Positions 8,656 through 17,920 of a stretch of 64,000 nt of DNA are shown here, piece after piece. A program made the position numbers and the translations under genes. Source of the DNA: Enterobacter asburiae (lineage in GTDB: Bacteria; Pseudomonadota; Gammaproteobacteria; Enterobacterales; Enterobacteriaceae); contig NZ_VRKN01000010.1 of assembly GCF_008080435.1 (NCBI RefSeq), forward strand, positions 62,001 to 126,000, written 5' to 3'. The notes beneath the pieces are model-generated. The model searched no databases and was not told where the DNA came from. It was given only the letters and a program-made list of their open reading frames with translations. The first letter of the stretch is position 1. The number at the start of each line of letters is the position of its first letter.

Positions 8656-9903
8656 GTGAAAAAAAATTTTAAATTTTCGGTGGTGAGTATCGCTGTTTCC
8701 TTGTTTATGGCAAATCAGGCGGGAGCAGCCAATACCTGGACAGAAGCGCGTGGTGACGCAATGGGTGGAACCGGCGTTGCGGCTGGGAACTATGGCAGCG
8801 CAGTATTGATAAACCCGGCGCTGCTGGCAAAGGCAAAGCCGGATGATGATGTCACGGTTATTCTGCCGTCAATTGGCGCTCAAATTTCGGATAAGGACAA
8901 TCTGCGCGATAAGATTGATGATATCAGCGATGATGTCAGCAAATATCGCAGCACGCTGGATAGTATCAACCTTTTCACTCTCTTAAATCCCACTAGCCAG
9001 GCCTCCAGGGAGGTCTCAGCTGCCGCTGGCGATCTTGCTAATCAACTGGATTCTCTGAAAGGAAAAACCGCCAGCGGTAAAGCGGGCGCCGGGATTGCTG
9101 TCAGCATTCCTAATGACGTGTTATCCGTAGCATTCGTCGCAAAAGCGAATGCGCGTGCACGCGTAAGTTCTTACATCGATCAGGGTGATATTGACACATT
9201 GCGCGGTATTGAGGCCGTTCCAGCCACTGCGTTAGCGGTAAATCCGAATGATTTGAAGTCAAAAGGCTTTGGTCGCGCGGCGATCGTTTCGGACTATGGT
9301 GTGGCGGTGGCGCGTCAGTTTGACATTAGCGGCGTACCGGTCTCCGTAGGTATCACACCTAAGCTGCAGAAAACCTGGCTCTATAACTATACGGTCTCCA
9401 TCTACAACTTCGACAGCGGCGATATCAATAGTAGTCGCTATCGTAATGATGATACGGGTTTTAACGTTGACGCCGGTCTTGCTGCTGACTTTGGTGATAA
9501 CTGGACGGTCGGTTTAACCGGACAAAATCTCTTCTCCCGCGATATTGATACGAAGAAAGTGGATGGCGTGCGTGATACTTATCAAATCAGTCCTGTAGTG
9601 ACCGCCGGTGCCGCCTGGCACAACGACCTGGTGACAATTACCGCCGATGGCGATTTGACGGAAACCAAAGGCTTCAAGAGCGAAGATACGTCGCAGTACG
9701 TGGGTGTCGGTGCTGAGGTTACGCCGCTCAGCTGGCTGGCGGTACGTGCGGGTTATCGCGCGGACGTGAAGGGTAACGACAGCAATGTCTTTACCGGCGG
9801 TGTTGGTTTCGCGCCGTTCAGTACCGTTCATGTAGACCTGATGGGTCTGTACGGTGAAGACGAAACCTGGGGCGCAGGGGCTCAGCTGAGTATGACGTTC
9901 TAA
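8656..9903 (+). CDS. TraF-like (TraF_2 family) putative outer-membrane protein
   Basis: A 415-aa exported protein of the family often labelled conjugal transfer protein TraF (TraF_2), but with no conjugation genes nearby. A signal peptide is clear: KKNFKFSVVSIAVSLFMANQAGA, cut before ANTW. The mature N-terminus EARGDAMGGTGVAAGNYGSAVLINPALLA resembles the start of FadL/OMPP1-type barrels. The C-terminus alternates hydrophobic residues and ends in Phe (GAQLSMTF), the outer-membrane barrel signature. A GTG at 8656 is chosen as start because it directly precedes the signal peptide; the frame is open from GTG 8608 but would put 16 polar residues ahead of it. Its role is unknown. Confidence 0.72.
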   Translation: MKKNFKFSVVSIAVSLFMANQAGAANTWTEARGDAMGGTGVAAGNYGSAVLINPALLAKAKPDDDVTVILPSIGAQISDKDNLRDKIDDISDDVSKYRSTLDSINLFTLLNPTSQASREVSAAAGDLANQLDSLKGKTASGKAGAGIAVSIPNDVLSVAFVAKANARARVSSYIDQGDIDTLRGIEAVPATALAVNPNDLKSKGFGRAAIVSDYGVAVARQFDISGVPVSVGITPKLQKTWLYNYTVSIYNFDSGDINSSRYRNDDTGFNVDAGLAADFGDNWTVGLTGQNLFSRDIDTKKVDGVRDTYQISPVVTAGAAWHNDLVTITADGDLTETKGFKSEDTSQYVGVGAEVTPLSWLAVRAGYRADVKGNDSNVFTGGVGFAPFSTVHVDLMGLYGEDETWGAGAQLSMTF

Positions 9904-9909
9904 AGTCCA

Positions 9910-9938
9910 CCGGAGGCGCTGCGCCTCCGGCTTTTCTT
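9910..9938 (+). terminator. Terminator after the TraF-like gene
   Basis: ccggaggcg (9910-9918) pairs with cgcctccgg (9922-9930) and is followed by cttttcttt. Confidence 0.85.
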
Positions 9939-9985
9939 TGTGCTATAGTAGCGCCCCTTTTCCACCAGATGCTTAAAACTTCGCC

Positions 9986-10981
9986 ATGTCGTCAGAATTA
10001 CAGACCGCTTTCCCTGCACACCGTTTCTCCATTGCGCCGATGCTCGACTGGACGGACAGACACTGCCGCTATTTCCTGCGTCAGCTCTCCCGCCATACGC
10101 TGTTGTACACCGAAATGGTGACCACGGGCGCAATCATTCACGGGAAGGGCGACTATCTGGCCTACAGCGAAGAAGAGCATCCGGTTGCCCTGCAGCTGGG
10201 CGGTAGCGATCCGGCCGCGCTGGCGCAGTGCGCGAAGCTGGCCGAAGCGCGTGGCTACGACGAGATCAACCTTAACGTTGGCTGCCCATCCGACCGCGTG
10301 CAAAACGGCATGTTTGGCGCATGTTTGATGGGAAACGCACAGCTGGTGGCGGACTGTGTCAAGGCGATGCGCGATGTGGTCTCCATTCCGGTCACGGTCA
10401 AAACCCGTATCGGCATTGACGACCAGGACAGCTATGAATTCCTGTGCGACTTCATCAATACGGTATCCGGGAAAGGCGAGTGCGAGATGTTCATCATCCA
10501 CGCGCGAAAAGCCTGGCTCTCCGGCCTCAGCCCGAAAGAGAACCGTGAGATCCCGCCGCTGGACTACCCGCGCGTGTATCAGCTGAAGCGTGACTTCCCG
10601 CACCTGACGATGTCCATTAACGGCGGCATCAAGTCGCTGGAAGAGGCCAAAACGCATCTGGCGCATATGGATGGCGTGATGGTCGGGCGCGAGGCGTATC
10701 AGAACCCGGGCATTCTGGCGACGGTCGATCGCGAAATCTTTGGCATCGAAGGCGCAGACACCGATCCGGTTGCCGTCGTACGCGCCATGTACCCTTACAT
10801 TGAGCGCGAGTTGAGCAACGGCACGTATCTCGGCCATATCACTCGCCATATGCTTGGCCTGTTCCAGGGGATTCCGGGCGCGCGTCAGTGGCGTCGTTAC
10901 CTGAGCGAGAATGCGCATAAAGCCGGTGCCGATATCGAGGTGCTGGAACATGCGCTGCGACTGGTGGCAGACAAGCGATAA
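9986..10981 (+). CDS. dusA: tRNA-dihydrouridine(20/20a) synthase DusA
   Basis: FMN- and NADPH-dependent enzyme reducing U20 and U20a in the tRNA D-loop, 331 aa. N-terminal TIM barrel: [17 protein letters not shown] near residue 14 (FMN-binding), then [20 protein letters not shown] near 93 with the catalytic Cys of NVGCPS. KTRIG near 139, [16 protein letters not shown] near 170 and [13 protein letters not shown] near 233 complete the Dus signature. A helical tRNA-binding domain forms the C-terminus. The ATG at 9986 fits the shorter E. coli form. Confidence 0.97.
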   Translation: MSSELQTAFPAHRFSIAPMLDWTDRHCRYFLRQLSRHTLLYTEMVTTGAIIHGKGDYLAYSEEEHPVALQLGGSDPAALAQCAKLAEARGYDEINLNVGCPSDRVQNGMFGACLMGNAQLVADCVKAMRDVVSIPVTVKTRIGIDDQDSYEFLCDFINTVSGKGECEMFIIHARKAWLSGLSPKENREIPPLDYPRVYQLKRDFPHLTMSINGGIKSLEEAKTHLAHMDGVMVGREAYQNPGILATVDREIFGIEGADTDPVAVVRAMYPYIERELSNGTYLGHITRHMLGLFQGIPGARQWRRYLSENAHKAGADIEVLEHALRLVADKR

Positions 10982-11009
10982 CTTTCGCTAAAAGTTCGTC
11001 AAATTCACC

Positions 11010-11043
11010 ACGCCCTGCGAACGCTCGCGGGGCGTTTTGCTTT
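11010..11043 (+). terminator. Terminator after dusA
   Basis: acgccctgcg (11010-11019) pairs with cgcggggcgt (11026-11035, one G-T pair), followed by tttgcttt. Confidence 0.75.
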
Positions 11044-11062
11044 AATAACAACAGGTTAATAC

Positions 11063-11079
11063 TGGCATGATTCTTGTAA
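11063..11079 (+). promoter_or_regulatory. Candidate sigma-54 promoter of pspG
   Basis: TGGCAT-N5-TTGTA at 11063-11078 matches the sigma-54 -24/-12 pattern (TGGCAC-N5-TTGCA) with correct spacing and a T for the C at -12. It lies about 40 bp before the pspG start. In E. coli pspG is activated by PspF with sigma-54, so this element is expected here. Confidence 0.65.
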
Positions 11080-11117
11080 TGCTTACTGCATTACTCGGGA
11101 ACTCGTGGGAGAGCACC

Positions 11118-11360
11118 ATGCTGGAACTACTTTTTGTGATTGGCTTTTTTGTCATGCTGTTAGCGACCGGCGTTTCGCTGCTCGGCATTCTGGCGGCTAT
11201 CGTGGTGGCGACGGTGGTCATGTTTATTGGCGGACTGTTTGCCCTGACGATCAAACTGTTGCCGTGGTTACTGCTGGCCATTGCGGTCGTGTGGGTGATT
11301 CGGGCGATTAAAGCGCCAAAAGTGCCCAGTTATCAGCGCAATAACCGCTTCCGTTACTAA
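11118..11360 (+). CDS. pspG: Envelope stress (phage shock) protein PspG
   Basis: An 80-aa inner-membrane protein of the phage shock response, the same length as E. coli PspG. Two or three hydrophobic segments: MLELLFVIGFFVMLLATG, LLGILAAIVVATVVMFIGG and LLPWLLLAIAVVWVI. A basic C-terminal tail ends RNNRFRY. The ATG at 11118 has a good gggagag Shine-Dalgarno and matches the family. An in-frame ATG at 11067 overlaps the sigma-54 promoter and is rejected. It is monocistronic, ahead of convergent qorA. Confidence 0.95.
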   Translation: MLELLFVIGFFVMLLATGVSLLGILAAIVVATVVMFIGGLFALTIKLLPWLLLAIAVVWVIRAIKAPKVPSYQRNNRFRY

Positions 11361-11504
11361 GGTATTGAGGGGTTCGTCACATACTTGTAACTTTTCCGGC
11401 GGCATGGCTTAGAACAGAATAGGATTTACTTATCGAATCTGTCACTATGACTGCCGCTAAAGAATTCATCGAGCTGTACCCTACATACAGCCGAACTAAA
11501 AAAA

Positions 11505-11540
11505 GAAAGGGCTTCCCACGGGAAGCCCAATTTCTTTTTG
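11505..11540. terminator. Bidirectional terminator between pspG and qorA
   Basis: Perfect stem gggcttccc (11509-11517) / gggaagccc (11520-11528), flanked by an A-run upstream (aaaaaaagaaa) and tttcttttt downstream, so it can work on both strands. Confidence 0.85.
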
Positions 11541-11544
11541 GGGC

Positions 11545-12528
11545 TCAGGGAATCAACAAACTCGACCCCTGCGTCGCCCGGCTCTCCAGCACCTCATGCG
11601 CGCGCTGCGCATCGGTCAGCGCGAATTTCTGCGCATCTGCCACCTCCACTTTGATGACGCCGCTGGCGATCAGCGAGAACAGCTCGTTGCTGGCTTCCTC
11701 AAGTTCTTCCCGGTTGGTGATGTATCCTTGCAGGGAAGGGCGAGTCACGTACAGTGAACCTTTCTGGTTCAGAATGCCGAGGTTAACGCCGGTCACCGCG
11801 CCTGACGCATTCCCGAAGCTTACCATCAGACCACGACGCTGCAGGCATTCCAGCGACGCTTCCCATGTGTCTTTCCCCACCGAGTCATATACCACGCGCA
11901 CTTTTTTGCCGTTGGTTATCTCTTTCAGCCGCTCAACAATGCTCTCTTCACGGTAGTTAATCACCTGCCAGGCGCCTGCCTGCAGCGCGCGCTGCGCTTT
12001 TTGTGCATTTCCTACGGTGCCGATCAGTTTCGCGCCCAGTGCTTTTGCCCACTGACAGGCGATGAGCCCGACGCCACCCGCTGCGGCATGAAACAGGAAC
12101 TGCTCCTCGGGTTTAATTTCATAGGTTTTGCGCAGCAGGTAGTAAACCGTCAAACCTTTCAGGAACGAGGCCGCCGCCTGCTCAAAGGAGATGGCGTTAG
12201 GCAGCAGGGCGGCTTTATCCGCCGGGACGTTGTGGACGGAGCTGTAAGCGCCCAGCGCAGACTGCGCATACACTACGCGGTCACCCTCTTTAATATGCTT
12301 AACCGCGCTGCCCACTTTGATGACAATACCGGCTGCCTCGGTGCCCAAGCCACTCGGCATTGACGGAGGCGGGTAGAGACCGCCGCGAATATAGGTGTCG
12401 ATGTAGTTTATGCCTATTGCTTTGTTTTCAACCTGCACTTCGTTTTCGCCAGGCGCGGCAGGGGTGAACTCCACCGCTTTCAGTACGTCTGGCCCACCGT
12501 GTTTCTGGAATTCAATGCGCGTTGCCAT
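11545..12528 (-). CDS. qorA: NADPH:quinone oxidoreductase QorA
   Basis: Soluble zeta-crystallin-type medium-chain reductase that reduces quinones with NADPH, 327 aa, gap-free against E. coli Qor. A GroES-like N-terminal domain occupies residues 1-120 without the zinc cysteines of alcohol dehydrogenases. The Rossmann domain carries AAAGGVGLIACQWAKALGA near residue 147 and GAWQVINYREE near 185 (NADPH-binding arginine region). The C-terminus is ATQGSSLLIP. It is divergent from dnaB over about 65 bp. Confidence 0.97.
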   Translation of the reverse strand: MATRIEFQKHGGPDVLKAVEFTPAAPGENEVQVENKAIGINYIDTYIRGGLYPPPSMPSGLGTEAAGIVIKVGSAVKHIKEGDRVVYAQSALGAYSSVHNVPADKAALLPNAISFEQAAASFLKGLTVYYLLRKTYEIKPEEQFLFHAAAGGVGLIACQWAKALGAKLIGTVGNAQKAQRALQAGAWQVINYREESIVERLKEITNGKKVRVVYDSVGKDTWEASLECLQRRGLMVSFGNASGAVTGVNLGILNQKGSLYVTRPSLQGYITNREELEEASNELFSLIASGVIKVEVADAQKFALTDAQRAHEVLESRATQGSSLLIP

Positions 12529-12594
12529 GCTCCCTCCGTAAGAAAAATATGGTAATCTTTCGACCCACTCTTTATCTCGGTAACTCCATTCACT

Positions 12595-14007
12595 ATGGCA
12601 GGAAACAAACCCTTCAACAAACAGACTGAACCTCGCGAGCGTGATTTCCAGGTCGCAGGGTTAAAAGTCCCGCCGCACTCGATTGAAGCGGAACAGTCGG
12701 TGTTGGGCGGTTTAATGCTGGATAACGAACGCTGGGACGACGTCGCCGAGCGCGTCGTGGCGGAAGATTTCTACACCCGCCCGCACCGCCACATCTTTAC
12801 TGAAATGGCGCGTCTGCAGGAGTCGGGCAGCCCGATCGACCTGATTACGCTCGCGGAATCGCTGGAGCGTCTTGGGCAACTCGACAGCTGCGGTGGGTTT
12901 GCCTATCTGGCGGAACTGTCAAAAAACACACCTAGTGCGGCGAACATCAGCGCTTACGCCGATATCGTGCGCGAACGTGCCGTCGTTCGTGAGATGATCT
13001 CGGTGGCGAACGAGATCGCCGAAGCCGGTTTTGATCCGCAGGGTCGCACCAGCGAAGACCTGCTCGACCTTGCTGAGTCCCGCGTCTTTAAAATCGCCGA
13101 AAGCCGCGCCAACAAAGACGAAGGGCCGAAAAACATCGCCGAGGTGCTCGACGCCACCGTCGCGCGTATCGAGCAGCTGTTCCAACAGCCGCACGATGGC
13201 GTCACCGGCGTGAACACCGGCTATGACGATTTGAACAAGAAAACCGCCGGCCTGCAGCCGTCGGATTTGATTATCGTCGCCGCGCGTCCGTCGATGGGTA
13301 AAACCACTTTTGCGATGAACCTCGTCGAAAACGCGGCGATGTTACAGGATAAACCTGTGCTGATCTTCAGTCTTGAGATGCCCTCCGAGCAGATTATGAT
13401 GCGTTCTCTGGCGTCGCTGTCGCGCGTGGATCAGACCCGCATTCGTACCGGCCAGCTCGATGATGAAGACTGGGCGCGCATCTCCGGCACCATGGGCATT
13501 CTGCTGGAAAAACGTAACATCTACATCGATGACTCCTCCGGCCTGACGCCGACGGAGGTTCGTTCCCGCGCGCGCCGTATCGCCCGTGAACACGGCGGCA
13601 TCGGTCTTATCATGATCGACTACTTACAGCTGATGCGCGTCCCGTCACTCTCCGACAACCGTACGCTGGAAATTGCGGAGATTTCCCGCTCGCTCAAGGC
13701 GTTAGCCAAAGAGCTGCACGTTCCGGTCGTTGCGCTGTCGCAGCTGAACCGCTCCCTGGAACAACGTGCCGACAAGCGCCCGGTCAACTCTGACCTGCGT
13801 GAGTCCGGCTCCATCGAGCAGGATGCCGACTTAATCATGTTTATCTACCGTGATGAGGTTTATCACGAGAACAGCGACCTGAAAGGGATCGCCGAAATTA
13901 TTATTGGTAAACAACGTAACGGCCCGATCGGGACGGTGCGTCTGACCTTTAACGGACAGTGGTCGCGTTTCGACAACTATGCCGGTCCTCAATATGATGA
14001 TGAGTAA
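12595..14007 (+). CDS. dnaB: Replicative DNA helicase DnaB
   Basis: Hexameric 5'-3' helicase that unwinds the replication fork and recruits primase, 470 aa (E. coli 471). The N-terminal primase-interaction domain (IEAEQSVLGGLMLD near residue 28) is followed by the linker and a RecA-like domain. Walker A is ARPSMGKTT near 232; Walker B is GLIMIDYLQLMR near 340; the arginine finger region is SDLRESGSIEQDADLI near 398. No intein is present. The ATG at 12595 follows gap-free family alignment. Confidence 0.98.
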   Translation: MAGNKPFNKQTEPRERDFQVAGLKVPPHSIEAEQSVLGGLMLDNERWDDVAERVVAEDFYTRPHRHIFTEMARLQESGSPIDLITLAESLERLGQLDSCGGFAYLAELSKNTPSAANISAYADIVRERAVVREMISVANEIAEAGFDPQGRTSEDLLDLAESRVFKIAESRANKDEGPKNIAEVLDATVARIEQLFQQPHDGVTGVNTGYDDLNKKTAGLQPSDLIIVAARPSMGKTTFAMNLVENAAMLQDKPVLIFSLEMPSEQIMMRSLASLSRVDQTRIRTGQLDDEDWARISGTMGILLEKRNIYIDDSSGLTPTEVRSRARRIAREHGGIGLIMIDYLQLMRVPSLSDNRTLEIAEISRSLKALAKELHVPVVALSQLNRSLEQRADKRPVNSDLRESGSIEQDADLIMFIYRDEVYHENSDLKGIAEIIIGKQRNGPIGTVRLTFNGQWSRFDNYAGPQYDDE

Positions 14008-14023
14008 TTTCTAAGGAATTCAA

Positions 14024-15103
14024 ATGCAAGCGGCAACTGTTGTTATTAACCGCCGCGCTCTGCGACACAACCTGCAACGTCTGCGTGAACTGGCACCCGC
14101 CAGCAAGCTCGTTGCAGTCGTGAAAGCGAACGCTTACGGACACGGTCTTCTGGAGACCGCGCGAACGCTCCCCGATGCCGACGCCTTTGGCGTCGCCCGT
14201 CTTGAAGAAGCCCTCCGCCTGCGTGCGGGCGGTATTACTCAACCCATTCTGCTCCTCGAAGGCTTTTTCGAAGCCAGCGATCTGCCAACCATCGCTGACC
14301 AGCATCTGCATACGGCGGTACACAACGAAGAACAGCTCGGCGCACTCGAAACCGCCGAGCTGAGCGAGCCGGTGACCGTATGGATGAAGCTCGACACGGG
14401 CATGCACCGTCTGGGCGTGCGTCCGGAGAGCGCGGAAGCGTTTTATCAGCGTTTATGCCAGTGCAAAAACGTGCGCCAGCCGGTGAATATCGTCAGCCAC
14501 TTCGCCCGTGCCGATGAGCCCGAGTGCGGTGCGACCGAGCGGCAGCTGGATATCTTTAATACCTTCTGCGAAGGCAAGCCGGGGATGCGCTCGATTGCGG
14601 CATCCGGCGGTATTCTGCTGTGGCCGCAGTCGCACTTCGACTGGGCGCGACCGGGCATCATTCTCTACGGCGTGTCGCCGCTGGAGAACAAACCCTGGGG
14701 GCCGGACTTTGGCTTCCGGCCGGTCATGTCGCTGGTCTCTAACCTGATTGCCGTGCGTGACCATAAAGCGGGTGAGCCGGTGGGCTACGGCGGCACCTGG
14801 TCCAGCGAGCGTGATACCCGTCTTGGCGTGGTAGCGATGGGCTATGGTGACGGATATCCACGTGCCGCACCGTCGGGTACGCCGGTTCTGGTCAACGGTC
14901 GCGAGGTGAAGATCGTCGGCCGCGTGGCGATGGACATGATTTGTGTTGATCTGGGGCCTGAAGCCCAGGATAAGCCTGGCGACGATGTCGTGATGTGGGG
15001 TGAGGGGCTGCCTGTTGAACGCATTGCTGAAATCACGAAAGTAAGTGCTTACGAACTTATCACGCGCCTGACTTCAAGGGTAGCGATGAAATACATTGAT
15101 TGA
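14024..15103 (+). CDS. alr: Alanine racemase, biosynthetic
   Basis: PLP-dependent racemase supplying D-alanine for peptidoglycan, 359 aa as in E. coli Alr. The PLP lysine is Lys34 in [10 protein letters not shown]. The second catalytic base, a tyrosine, lies in [15 protein letters not shown] near residue 255. MDTG-type [11 protein letters not shown] (near 122) and [11 protein letters not shown] (near 303) complete the fold-III racemase pattern. It lies 16 bp after dnaB and upstream of tyrB, as in E. coli. Confidence 0.97.
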   Translation: MQAATVVINRRALRHNLQRLRELAPASKLVAVVKANAYGHGLLETARTLPDADAFGVARLEEALRLRAGGITQPILLLEGFFEASDLPTIADQHLHTAVHNEEQLGALETAELSEPVTVWMKLDTGMHRLGVRPESAEAFYQRLCQCKNVRQPVNIVSHFARADEPECGATERQLDIFNTFCEGKPGMRSIAASGGILLWPQSHFDWARPGIILYGVSPLENKPWGPDFGFRPVMSLVSNLIAVRDHKAGEPVGYGGTWSSERDTRLGVVAMGYGDGYPRAAPSGTPVLVNGREVKIVGRVAMDMICVDLGPEAQDKPGDDVVMWGEGLPVERIAEITKVSAYELITRLTSRVAMKYID

Positions 15104-15111
15104 ACCGCCAA

Positions 15112-15138
15112 TGGAGTGAGGTTTTTATCCTCGCTCCA
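15112..15138 (+). promoter_or_regulatory. Hairpin between alr and tyrB
   Basis: tggagtgagg (15112-15121) pairs with cctcgctcca (15129-15138) with one G-T pair and a 7-base loop, starting 8 bp after the alr stop. The following sequence (actttatt) is only weakly T-rich. It could be a terminator for alr or an element controlling tyrB. No TyrR box (TGTAAA-N6-TTTACA) was recognised. Confidence 0.5.
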
Positions 15139-15222
15139 ACTTTATTAACATCCTCTCGACCTTCTCCCACTTCCGGTTTATTGTTGAGATCCCTGCCTCA
15201 TCGAATTCCGGAGAACCATCGC

Positions 15223-16416
15223 GTGTTTCAGAAAGTTGACGCCTATGCCGGCGACCCTATCCTCTCCTTAATGGAGCGTTTCAAAGAAGATCCTCGCAGC
15301 GACAAAGTGAACCTTAGCATCGGTTTGTATTACAACCACGAGGGTTTTATTCCTCAGTTGCAGGCCGTTGCCGAAGCCGAAGCGCGTCTGAACGCTGTTC
15401 CACACGGCGCGTCGCTCTATCTGCCGATGGAAGGGTTAAATGCCTACCGTAGCACCATTGCGCCGCTGCTGTTTGGTGCCGATCACGCGGTGCTCGCGCA
15501 AAAACGCGTGGCGACCATCCAGACGCTGGGCGGCTCGGGTGCGCTGAAAGTGGGTGCAGACTTCCTGAAAAAATACTTCCCGGATTCAGGCGTGTGGGTC
15601 AGTGACCCGACGTGGGAAAACCACGTTGCGATCTTCGAGGGCGCAGGCTTCAAAGTGGCGACCTATCCATGGTTCGACAGTGAAACTAACGGCGTGCGCG
15701 TTGAAGCGCTGCTGGAAAAACTGAACACCCTGCCAGAGCGCAGTATTGTGCTGCTGCATCCATGCTGCCATAACCCGACCGGTGCGGACCTCACTAATGC
15801 CCAGTGGGATGCGGTGATTGAGGTGCTGAAGGCCCGCAATCTGATCCCGTTCCTCGACATCGCCTACCAGGGCTTTGGCGCGGGCATGGAAGAAGATGCT
15901 TACGCCATTCGCGCCGTTGCCAGCGCCGGGCTGCCAGCTCTGGTGAGTAACTCCTTCTCTAAAATCTTCTCCCTGTACGGTGAACGCGTCGGCGGTCTGT
16001 CCGTGGTGTGTGAAGACGCTGAAGCGGCGGGTCGCGTGCTGGGTCAGCTGAAGGCGACGGTGCGCCGCATTTACTCCAGCCCGCCGAACTTTGGTGCGCA
16101 GGTGGTGGCGACGGTTCTCGGTGATGAAAAGCTGAAAGCGTCCTGGCTTGCGGAAGTGGAAGCGATGCGCCAGCGCATTCAGACGATGCGTCAGGAGCTG
16201 GTTAACGTCCTGAAAGAGGCCGTGCCGGGACATAACTTCGACTATCTGCTCAAGCAGCGCGGGATGTTCAGCTATACCGGACTGAGTGCGGCGCAGGTCG
16301 ATCGCCTGCGCGAAGAGTTCGGCATCTACCTGATCGCCAGCGGCCGTATGTGCGTGGCGGGCCTGAATGCCAGCAACGTTCATCGCGTGGCGCAGGCATT
16401 TGCTGCGGTAATGTAA
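15223..16416 (+). CDS. tyrB: Aromatic-amino-acid aminotransferase TyrB
   Basis: PLP-dependent aminotransferase for the last step of tyrosine and phenylalanine synthesis, also acting on leucine and aspartate. It is 397 aa with a GTG start at 15223, as in E. coli tyrB, preceded by the Shine-Dalgarno ccggaga. The frame is open upstream but without similarity. Class I aminotransferase features: [12 protein letters not shown] near 107, [11 protein letters not shown] near 185, [11 protein letters not shown] near 217, and the PLP lysine in [17 protein letters not shown] near 247. The C-terminal arginine region [11 protein letters not shown] is intact. Confidence 0.97.
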   Translation: MFQKVDAYAGDPILSLMERFKEDPRSDKVNLSIGLYYNHEGFIPQLQAVAEAEARLNAVPHGASLYLPMEGLNAYRSTIAPLLFGADHAVLAQKRVATIQTLGGSGALKVGADFLKKYFPDSGVWVSDPTWENHVAIFEGAGFKVATYPWFDSETNGVRVEALLEKLNTLPERSIVLLHPCCHNPTGADLTNAQWDAVIEVLKARNLIPFLDIAYQGFGAGMEEDAYAIRAVASAGLPALVSNSFSKIFSLYGERVGGLSVVCEDAEAAGRVLGQLKATVRRIYSSPPNFGAQVVATVLGDEKLKASWLAEVEAMRQRIQTMRQELVNVLKEAVPGHNFDYLLKQRGMFSYTGLSAAQVDRLREEFGIYLIASGRMCVAGLNASNVHRVAQAFAAVM

Positions 16417-16435
16417 GTACTCACTACCTATTTTC

Positions 16436-16519
16436 CCCCTCTCCCTGTGGGAGAGGGCTGGGGTGAGGGCATCAGGCCGCAGAAAATCTTGCCCGGTGGC
16501 GGCTACGCCTTACTGGGCC
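16436..16519. repeat. Palindromic repeat cluster between tyrB and aphA
   Basis: A CCCTCTCCC/GGGAGAGGG palindrome with a GGGTGAGGG tail spans 16436-16471. A REP unit (gcccggtggcggctacgcc...gggcc) follows at 16491-16519. They fill much of the 259-bp gap; the rest holds the aphA leader. Confidence 0.8.
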
Positions 16520-16675
16520 TACATCACTCATCCGCGCTTTGTGATCGTCTTCTTTTTATTCAGCTTCATAAGCAAAAACTCCTTCCCTTCACCTCCCGCT
16601 GGGGTTATGGTCGGATAGTTTTTTGACCATCCGCTCAAATTAAAACGATAACAAACTGAATATTCAGGGGAAAAT

Positions 16676-17389
16676 ATGCGCAAGATCACACTGGCGCTCA
16701 GCGCCGCCTGCTTATTGTTCTCGCTTAATAGTGCCGTCGTCGCGCGAGCTTCTGCCCCGACGCCGCTTTATACCGGTACCACCGCCGCCATTCTTGCCGA
16801 GCAGGCGCCCATTCACTGGGTCTCCGTGGCCCAAATCGAAAACAGCCTGATGGGCCGTGCGCCAATGGCCGTGGGCTTTGACATTGACGATACCGTGCTG
16901 TTCTCAAGCCCCGGCTTCTGGCGCGGTAAGAAAACATATTCACCAGACAGCGAAGCGTACCTGAAGAACCCGGAATTCTGGGAAAAAATGAATAACGGCT
17001 GGGACGAGTTCAGCATACCGAAAGAGGTTGCCCGTGCGCTTATTGCCATGCACGTGAAGCGCGGTGACAGTATTTATTTTGTGACCGGCCGCAGTCAGAC
17101 CAGAACGGAAACCGTCTCTAAAACGCTGCAGGATGATTTCCAGATCCCGGCGACCAGCATGAATCCGGTGATTTTTGCTGGTGACAAAGAAGGGCAAAAC
17201 ACCAAAACCCAGTGGCTGGAAAAGAAAAATATCAAAGTATTCTACGGTGATTCAGATAACGATATCACCGCCGCGCATGACGTAGGCGCCAGAGGGATCA
17301 GGGTCTTACGCGCCTCTAACTCCACCTACAGACCACTGCCGATGGCCGGAAAGTTTGGCGAAGAGGTGATCGTCAACTCGGAGTATTAA
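16676..17389 (+). CDS. aphA: Periplasmic class B acid phosphatase / phosphotransferase AphA
   Basis: Secreted HAD-superfamily phosphatase that dephosphorylates nucleotides and other phosphomonoesters in the periplasm, 237 aa. The signal peptide is [20 protein letters not shown] followed by a cleavage site near residue 25. HAD motif I is [11 protein letters not shown] near 69, with nucleophile and acid Asp two apart. Motif II is [11 protein letters not shown] near 138; the motif III lysine and motif [13 protein letters not shown] lie near 190. It is collinear with E. coli AphA. A long hairpin follows the stop. Confidence 0.96.
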   Translation: MRKITLALSAACLLFSLNSAVVARASAPTPLYTGTTAAILAEQAPIHWVSVAQIENSLMGRAPMAVGFDIDDTVLFSSPGFWRGKKTYSPDSEAYLKNPEFWEKMNNGWDEFSIPKEVARALIAMHVKRGDSIYFVTGRSQTRTETVSKTLQDDFQIPATSMNPVIFAGDKEGQNTKTQWLEKKNIKVFYGDSDNDITAAHDVGARGIRVLRASNSTYRPLPMAGKFGEEVIVNSEY

Positions 17390-17396
17390 GTACCCG

Positions 17397-17450
17397 GCAG
17401 CGGGTTTGACTCTTTTTTAATCAAATCTCGCTGCTGCGGGTTTTACCTTT
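17397..17450 (+). terminator. Terminator after aphA
   Basis: gcagcg (17397-17402) pairs with cgctgc (17429-17434), extended inside by gtttga/tcaaat around a T-rich loop, followed by gcgggttttacctttc. Confidence 0.65.
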
Positions 17451-17502
17451 CGTCTTCTTGCTGCACACTTAGAAAGATTCATCTTTCATCACGGAGCAGC
17501 AC

Positions 17503-17918
17503 ATGTGGTACCAACAGACCCTGACCTTAAGCGCTAAACCCCGCGGATTTCACCTGGTGAGGATGAAGTCATCGGGCAACTCCGCGACCTGTCGCGGGTC
17601 AAAACGGGTTTGCTGCATCTGCTGCTTCAGCACACGTCCGCCTCTCTCACGCTTAATGAAAATTGCGATCCCACCGTCCGGTCCGACATGGAGCATCATT
17701 TTCTGAAGAGCGTCCCGGACAACGCGCCTTATGAGCATGACTATGAGGGGGTGGACGACATGCCTTCGCATATTAAATCCTCTTTGCTGGGCGTATCGTT
17801 GATGCTGCCGGTTCACAATGGACGGCTGCTGTTGGGAACGTGGCAGGGGATCTGGCTGGGAGAGCATCGCATTCACGGTGGTTCGCGTAAAATTATCGCC
17901 ACGCTACAAGGGGAATAA
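17503..17918 (+). pseudogene. yjbQ: yjbQ, disrupted by a single-base frameshift
   Basis: YjbQ (UPF0047 family) is about 138 aa in E. coli; the family shows thiamine-phosphate-synthase-like activity in vitro. Residues 1-19 ([19 protein letters not shown]) read from ATG 17503. From about residue 20 the family sequence continues in the +2 frame: [22 protein letters not shown] and onward to the normal end TLQGE at 17918. A base is missing at about 17560-17561: the run gtg-a-gg-atg-aag becomes V-T-D-E-V if one C is restored. The original frame stops at 17706. No homopolymer is present at the site. Either a genuine pseudogene or a sequencing error; the rest is perfectly conserved, so the change is recent. 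Confidence 0.85.
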
Positions 17919-17920
17919 AG

